Shown: positions 59,106 to 64,000 of the stretch, in pieces | How the letters are laid out: each line of letters starts with the position of its first letter | Position numbering within the stretch: position 1 is the stretch's first letter | Source: Diospyros lotus | Taxonomy: Eukaryota; Streptophyta; Magnoliopsida; Ericales; Ebenaceae | Reading direction: 5' to 3' | Length of the DNA: 64,000 bases | Assembly: GCF_014633365.1 (NCBI RefSeq) | Contig: NC_068338.1 | Span: forward strand, 22,144,616 to 22,208,615 | Program-made: the position numbers and the translations under genes | Notes under the pieces: model-generated | What the model was told of the DNA's origin: nothing | Database searches by the model: none | What the model saw: only the letters and a program-made list of their open reading frames with translations

Positions 59106-61630
59106 TATAACGCCCCGCTTTTTTCGAGCGCGTTATAACTTGGGACAATTCCAGGACAATAATTTTTTTTTTCTTTCAAAAGCTAAACTACCTCATTCCT
59201 CGAATCCGTCCCAGAATTTCCATACATTTTATCTCGAAAGAGAATCATTATACATATCAAATGCGGAAGCAAAGATCGAAACCTGATATCTTAACATTAA
59301 TTATAAATAAATTCTTACATCTTCAACATTTCTCAAAACGTTCAGAATCTAAAGTAGCAGAACTTAAATACATGGGTTGTACAACATACATTTCACTCTT
59401 CATACACTCTCTCTGCTAAGTGCCGTTCCATGCCTCATTTATCCCCGAATCTGCTACAGTCTCCACCTGGAACGTTTGAATATTCCAAGGGCAAAACCCA
59501 AGTTAGATGATGAATCATCTAAGGAATGGTACATAATGCTATGTCATGTGTGTATGCAATGTCTTACCTCGTAGGTGTCAACTGCACCCTCATGCTACTT
59601 ACCATTTTAGCGACCAACTCTATCGAAGCCGGGGTGTATGGGTGCACCCTTGGTAAGGCAGCGGTGCCAGTTCGTACTCCCTACGGCCTCATATGAGTGT
59701 GATCAACGACATCAATGTGTATTTATGCATTTCATAATCATGTCATGTATGCAGTCTAGGTGATGGATACATATCAGGGCATGTCAATATGATGAAAACA
59801 TTTTCGAGGAACATAAATCACTTACAACCCAACCATTTTCCATAAAACTAACTTTAATTGGGAAGTACCACTTACCTTCTCAAGCTTATCGGGTTACCTC
59901 GATATTCGTGTCTTGCCTCGATTTGCGTGCCAACCTCAAAATTCGCACAAGACACTTCAACTTAAGCCTCAAAACATCCTAATCACCACAATTATTTAAA
60001 TAAGTATTAAAACCTATTTTTCCATAATTTATAGCATTTTCTTTAATTTTCTTTCTATTTCTTCCTAATTTTCCTCAATAAATCCAAACTAAATATTTCT
60101 AAAATATTTTTTCAAATATTTCTCTACGAAAATTCATAAAATAATATTCTTGAATTTCTGAAATTTTCTAGAAAATTTTACTTACCTTAGCTTAGCATCT
60201 CTGACTTCCTCGGTATGCGTGCCATATCTTTGAAATGCGTGCCCGAACCGTTTTTCTCGCCAAAATCTCCGAGATATTACCGAAATATAATTTCCTATCT
60301 TTTGGGATTCTTCTAGGATTTTTTCGACATTTTCCCATTCATTTTTCCTTTTCTTTTCTTTCTTTTTTTTTTTTTTTCCCTTTCTTCTTCTTCCTCCTCC
60401 CTCCTGCGCGACCTGCAACTCCATCTTCTTCTTCTTATTTTTTTTCTTCCTTTCCTCTTCTTCTTCTTCTCTTCTCTTCTTCTTCTTTCTTCTTATTCTT
60501 CTTCTTCCTTTCTCTTCTTTCCTCCATGCACAAACAGCCCCTGCAACTCACCCACTTCGCCCATGCCGATCGCTGCCGCCGCTTGAGCCTCCGATCGCCT
60601 CCGCGCGGCCTCGATGGGTCGCCGCACCAGCTCGCCCACCCTACTTGCTGCCAGCAGCCATTGCCGCGCCTGGTTGCTGCTCGGACACGCACACCAACGT
60701 CGACGATTGCTGCTGGCCTCCGTCAGCCCTCTAACGGCCTCCGTCGACCTCACCACCATGCTGGCCGCTGGCCGCCGCTTGCGGCCGCATCCTCCGCCTG
60801 CTCGAGCTGCCATGACCGAGGCCACTTGCTCGCTACTTTCTCTGAACTTCGCTTGCCCACTTTGCTTCTACTCCTTAGTCCTATTTATAGGCAACCGATC
60901 GCTCCCTCACCTCATGGCCATATCATCTTGCGTGTAAAATCTTCCTTGCGTGCAAAATCTTCCAAATCATGGATGGCTTGGGGATTTAAAGTTGCAGGAT
61001 ATGGGAGATCATTGCAGAAGGTATGGGGTTTGAGTGGCATGGCTATTGCGTGCCTGAGCACGCATATACATATATAATTACATAATTATATATTATACAC
61101 TAATATTTATAAGAAATTATACCATTAAATTCCAATTTTCATCTTATATCATTTGGGCAATTTTCTTATTACAATCATGCCCTCAAACATTGATTAAATT
61201 TGCATTTTAATACCGAAAATTTACAATTAATAATCCAAATCTTAGTTAAAAAGGACGATTTCGCCCCAATGTCCTCACTGGGCTATCGATTAATCTCGAA
61301 ACCACTGAAGGGTTGATCCTTACACAAAACTGGAGCCCCCTTGGGGTTCCGTTAATTTTTTAGGAGTCCAACACGACGATTCAGTTTTACAGCCTAAATG
61401 ATAGCTGTATTTTAGCTGTACCGAAAATCGTTTCCAATCTGATTTCTTTTGGTACCATAAATTCTATTTCGGGACGCTCGTCGAGACCATATTATTTTTC
61501 TTAGACAATTTCACTCCGAGGCATTCCCTGCAGTTGATTTGGTACTTATAACTGCTATCAATTCAATTTTTTCGGTATTCTAAACTCATCGGAATTATGT
61601 GACAACCTTATACGAACATGGGGTATTACA
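59106..61630 (-). repeat. 5' LTR of the LARD
   Basis: Near-identical to 53017-55506 apart from small changes, including a roughly 20-30-bp insertion near 60723-60745. The TATA box (CTATAAATAG) is at 60881-60890 and the shared module at 59468-59523. The long plus-strand frame 60235-61077 crosses the TTC-rich tract and is not a gene. Confidence 0.9.
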
Positions 61631-61635
61631 GTGGT

Positions 61636-63661
61636 GGTATTTAATTTAAAGCTTGGAGGGTCTAAGTGAAAATATTAAAATTCATAAATGGAATTAATGA
61701 GATTTATGAGGGGCAAATGTATAATTATATATGTATGTGGATTGTTGCCCAAGTTTGCTACTGTACCATTTAATTTGAAATGGGTTTTCTCCCATTTGAG
61801 GCCAATGGCCGAGAGAAGCAGAAAGAGTGAGGGAGAAAGCTGAAGGCAGAGAGTGAGAGATGGAGAGAGTGAGAGAGATGAGGGATCGAGAGAGAGGGCC
61901 GATCGGCCATGGTAGCAGCTGCCATGGCTGACGATGAAGCTCAACAGCAGCGAGCCAGCATGAGGCAAAGGCAGCGAGCTGGGCGGCGATAGAGGTGAAG
62001 CAGCAAGGCACGGTGGTGCAGAGACAACCAGTGGTGGCCGCAACAACTAGCGGCTTCGGGAGTAGCTGGTGATGGCTGAGGTGAGCTGAGGTAGCGGCGG
62101 CCATGGCAACCGGTTGTGCGCAGGCAGAGGCACGGGTGATGGCTTGTGACTGTTGGCGGCTATCGCGCGGCCATCGGTAGAGCCCGGTGGCGATGGGCAC
62201 AGCGGTTGCTGGTGAAGCTCAGCGGTGGCGGTCGCGCGCTAGAGGTTGCGCGCAAAGAAGAAGCCGCGAGAAAGAAGATGAAGGAAGAAGGAGGACTGAG
62301 AAGAAAAAGAAAAGAAAAAATAAAAGAAAAGAAAATAAGAAAATGGAGAAAATTTGGAAAAAATGTCAGAAAATTCCAAAAAATTCGAGGAAAATTCTGA
62401 AAATTATTTCGAGACTTGAGGGCGTGCTAGAGGCTCGAATATGGGAATTCAGGCACTAGATGGCAGTCAAAGAGGTTGCACTAGTGTGGGCATTTTTTGA
62501 ATTTCTCCCCCAAATTGGTTAAGGTAATTAATTAAATTTCTTTTCGAATTAATTTTCATTATTTGAGATAATGTGAAATAAGTTTTGGTTGGATTAAACC
62601 TGTGGCTGTGTTGGTTGGAAGTAGTTGTCGATGGGTTAGTTTGCGGTGTATGGCAAAAAATTGAGGCATTGGCTTAATGTCTGTTGTTGGGTTTTTGTGT
62701 GGCATCTAGATTCGACCGGGGAGGCGGTGATCCTAGAAGAGCTCGGAGTTCGGGCTGACTTCTCTTGTCTGTGACAGAGATGGAGCTTCGAGCCAGATAA
62801 GAGATGACCCCAATAATGGTGGTCTTGCATGCATTTGTAAATATTTTTCTTTATGAGTTGTATGTAGTGGTTAACACTTGCATGATATAAGTTCTAGTGT
62901 AGCTATGGTCATATGGAGGACTAGTGTTGTGGGAAGGGTTGGTTAGTGCTTTAACTTATGGAGGTTATGAGGGCATGAAAGACTACCCATTTTGCATTGC
63001 ATTTTTGCATTACATGCTCTTTCATGCTTCATTTACTTATGCATTTGTACCCTTACTGAGTCTTTATGACTCATGAGATTTTGCCTCATGTTGTAGATGA
63101 TGCATGTCTAGATGAAAGCAGAGATGATGTCGGGAGGATGATGTGGCGACTAACGGTATTGTTTGAGTTGTGTGTTATATATCTATATTCTTGCATATAT
63201 TCGTGTGATTGAATGTAAATGTTGTTGAGCGCTAGATATATCTAGTTGTTGTAATCATCATAGTGTGATAGGTGATTGTGAGATTGCTTGATGTATGTGG
63301 CTTTAGTTGGTGGAGTCGAGTTTCGGATCAGGTAAGGATCGAAAAGATATATTCCCATAAATTCCTAGTACTCAGTGGATATTTGATGTGCTAGTTTTTT
63401 GCCTGGGTCACCTTTGACTTGTTGTGAGGCAAGCTGAAGAAATGTGAAACTCACTCGGGTTTCGGGTCTCGTTCCGCTGTGCTTTCTTTTATATTTTGGG
63501 ACTGATTCCTCAAGTAGAGAGAAAGGAATGATGAAGTCTAGTACCCACCTAGGGTGTTTCCTGTTGAAACATAGTCCAACCCTTCAGTTATTGGTTTGTT
63601 ATATGAGTAATTCGGTCAATTATTCACTGGTAGCGTTCGTAGGTGGGAGCGGGTCATTACA
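61636..63661 (+). mobile_element. Right part of the gypsy-type LTR split by the LARD
   Basis: Continues the LTR begun at 52551. It includes AG-rich stretches (61810-61890, 62270-62360), an ACCCTTACTGAGTC...TTTATGACTCA block near 63048 and a terminal GGGTCATTACA. The total without the LARD is about 2.5 kb. No internal region follows, so it was probably a solo LTR. Confidence 0.5.
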
Positions 63662-63850
63662 TCTGTCTTTGATCAAGTAAGAAAAATTTTTAGTTGAGTG
63701 ACAAGTGTTATACTGGACTAACTTATCAATAAGGTCAAATAAAACTTGTTTTCTTAAAGGCTTAAATGACTATATACTTAAGGTATTTAAGTATTAGCTT
63801 GAATTTATTAAAGTAATTAAAATAACTACTCGACTAATTATGATATTAGT

Positions 63851-64000
63851 TGTAATACCCCAAGAGCCTAGAGAATGGTAGTATATATCGAGAATAAGTA
63901 AGGAATGAAACAATATCACCTGGATATATTTTAGGCTGAATGTAGGCAAAGAACTCCAGGGTTAAGCGTGCTTGAACTAGGGTAGCTCAAGGATGGGTGA
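63851..64000 (+). mobile_element. Cassandra LTR, cut by the window end
   Basis: Starts TGTAATACCCCAAGAGCC and contains the 5S-rRNA-like GTTAAGCGTGCTTGAACTAG...GGATGGGTGA in the plus orientation, opposite to the other Cassandra copies here. Its 5S part is closer to plant 5S rRNA than the copies at 15.2 and 19.5-20.2 kb. Confidence 0.85.

Larger units (their letters stand above)
53017..61630 (-). mobile_element. LARD-type non-autonomous LTR retrotransposon
   Basis: LTRs 53017-55506 (2490 bp) and 59106-61630 (2525 bp) are highly similar. They flank a 3.6-kb internal region with a primer site next to the second LTR and a polypurine tract (AAGGAGGGGAGAA) next to the first. Near-matching 5-bp flanks GTGAT and GTGGT mark the insertion. 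No gag or pol frame exists, which defines a large retrotransposon derivative. Parts of the LTR resemble the gypsy LTR at 23763-25961, suggesting mobilisation by that family. Confidence 0.85.

Noticed and set aside
60235..61077. 280-codon plus-strand frame (and 54213-54752 in the sister LTR)
   Set aside because: It runs through a TTC-rich low-complexity tract in the LARD LTR; the product is mostly Phe/Ser/Leu runs, the frame lies antisense to the element, and the two LTR copies differ in frame.

Overview
This window is nuclear DNA of a flowering plant, most likely a eudicot. The evidence is AT-rich intergenic DNA with tRNA-iMet-primed Ty1/copia and Ty3/gypsy retrotransposons, Cassandra (5S-bearing) TRIM elements, plant hAT transposons, MULE-like foldback elements and one conserved plant C2-domain gene. 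There is no operon structure, no rRNA operon and no CRISPR.

Layout. 1-2.3 kb: a C2-domain protein gene (minus strand, 640-1932) with its GA-rich leader. 2.4-9 kb: decayed copia LTR and leader remnants with two tRNA-iMet primer sites, plus a short inverted-repeat element (4782-5562). 9-26.9 kb: a stack of nested insertions. An old minus-strand copia element (gag, integrase and RT-RNase H fragments spread over 11.1-26.0 kb) carries a solo LTR (15502-15935), a broken hAT (12880-14871) that a Cassandra element interrupts (14872-15357), and a minus-strand Ty3/gypsy element (18014-25961). Further Cassandra copies sit inside one gypsy LTR. 26.2-31.8 kb: a Tat-like LTR remnant and AT-rich spacer. 31.9-32.3 kb: a probable small gene encoding an 80-residue protein. 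33.15-33.7 kb: a GC-rich island of unclear nature. 34.2-34.74 kb: a GC-rich array of perfect hairpins with a 33-bp period. 35.8-41.3 kb: three DNA transposons with clear target-site duplications, including a nearly intact 3.2-kb hAT. 42.4-49.1 kb: a solo LTR, a 3.6-kb terminal-inverted-repeat element and a TTF-type hAT pseudogene. 49.3-64 kb: a 2.8-kb solo gypsy LTR, then a gypsy-type LTR split by a complete 8.6-kb LARD-type element that has no coding capacity, then the start of another Cassandra LTR at the window edge.

Only two ordinary host genes are supported: the C2 protein and, less firmly, the 80-residue protein. Almost everything else is transposable-element DNA. Insertion order can be read from target-site duplications: TTATT (solo copia LTR), TCAAC (gypsy), ACTCAAAG (hAT), ATAAGAAT (hAT MITE), TTTATTTAAT (MULE-like MITE), ATGAA (solo gypsy LTR), GTGAT/GTGGT (LARD).

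The most unusual items are the hairpin array at 34.2-34.74 kb, an acidic extra ORF between primer site and gag in the gypsy element, a duplicated flank after both gypsy LTRs, the clustered and mosaic Cassandra copies, and a TAGTCGAC motif array in a copia-type LTR.
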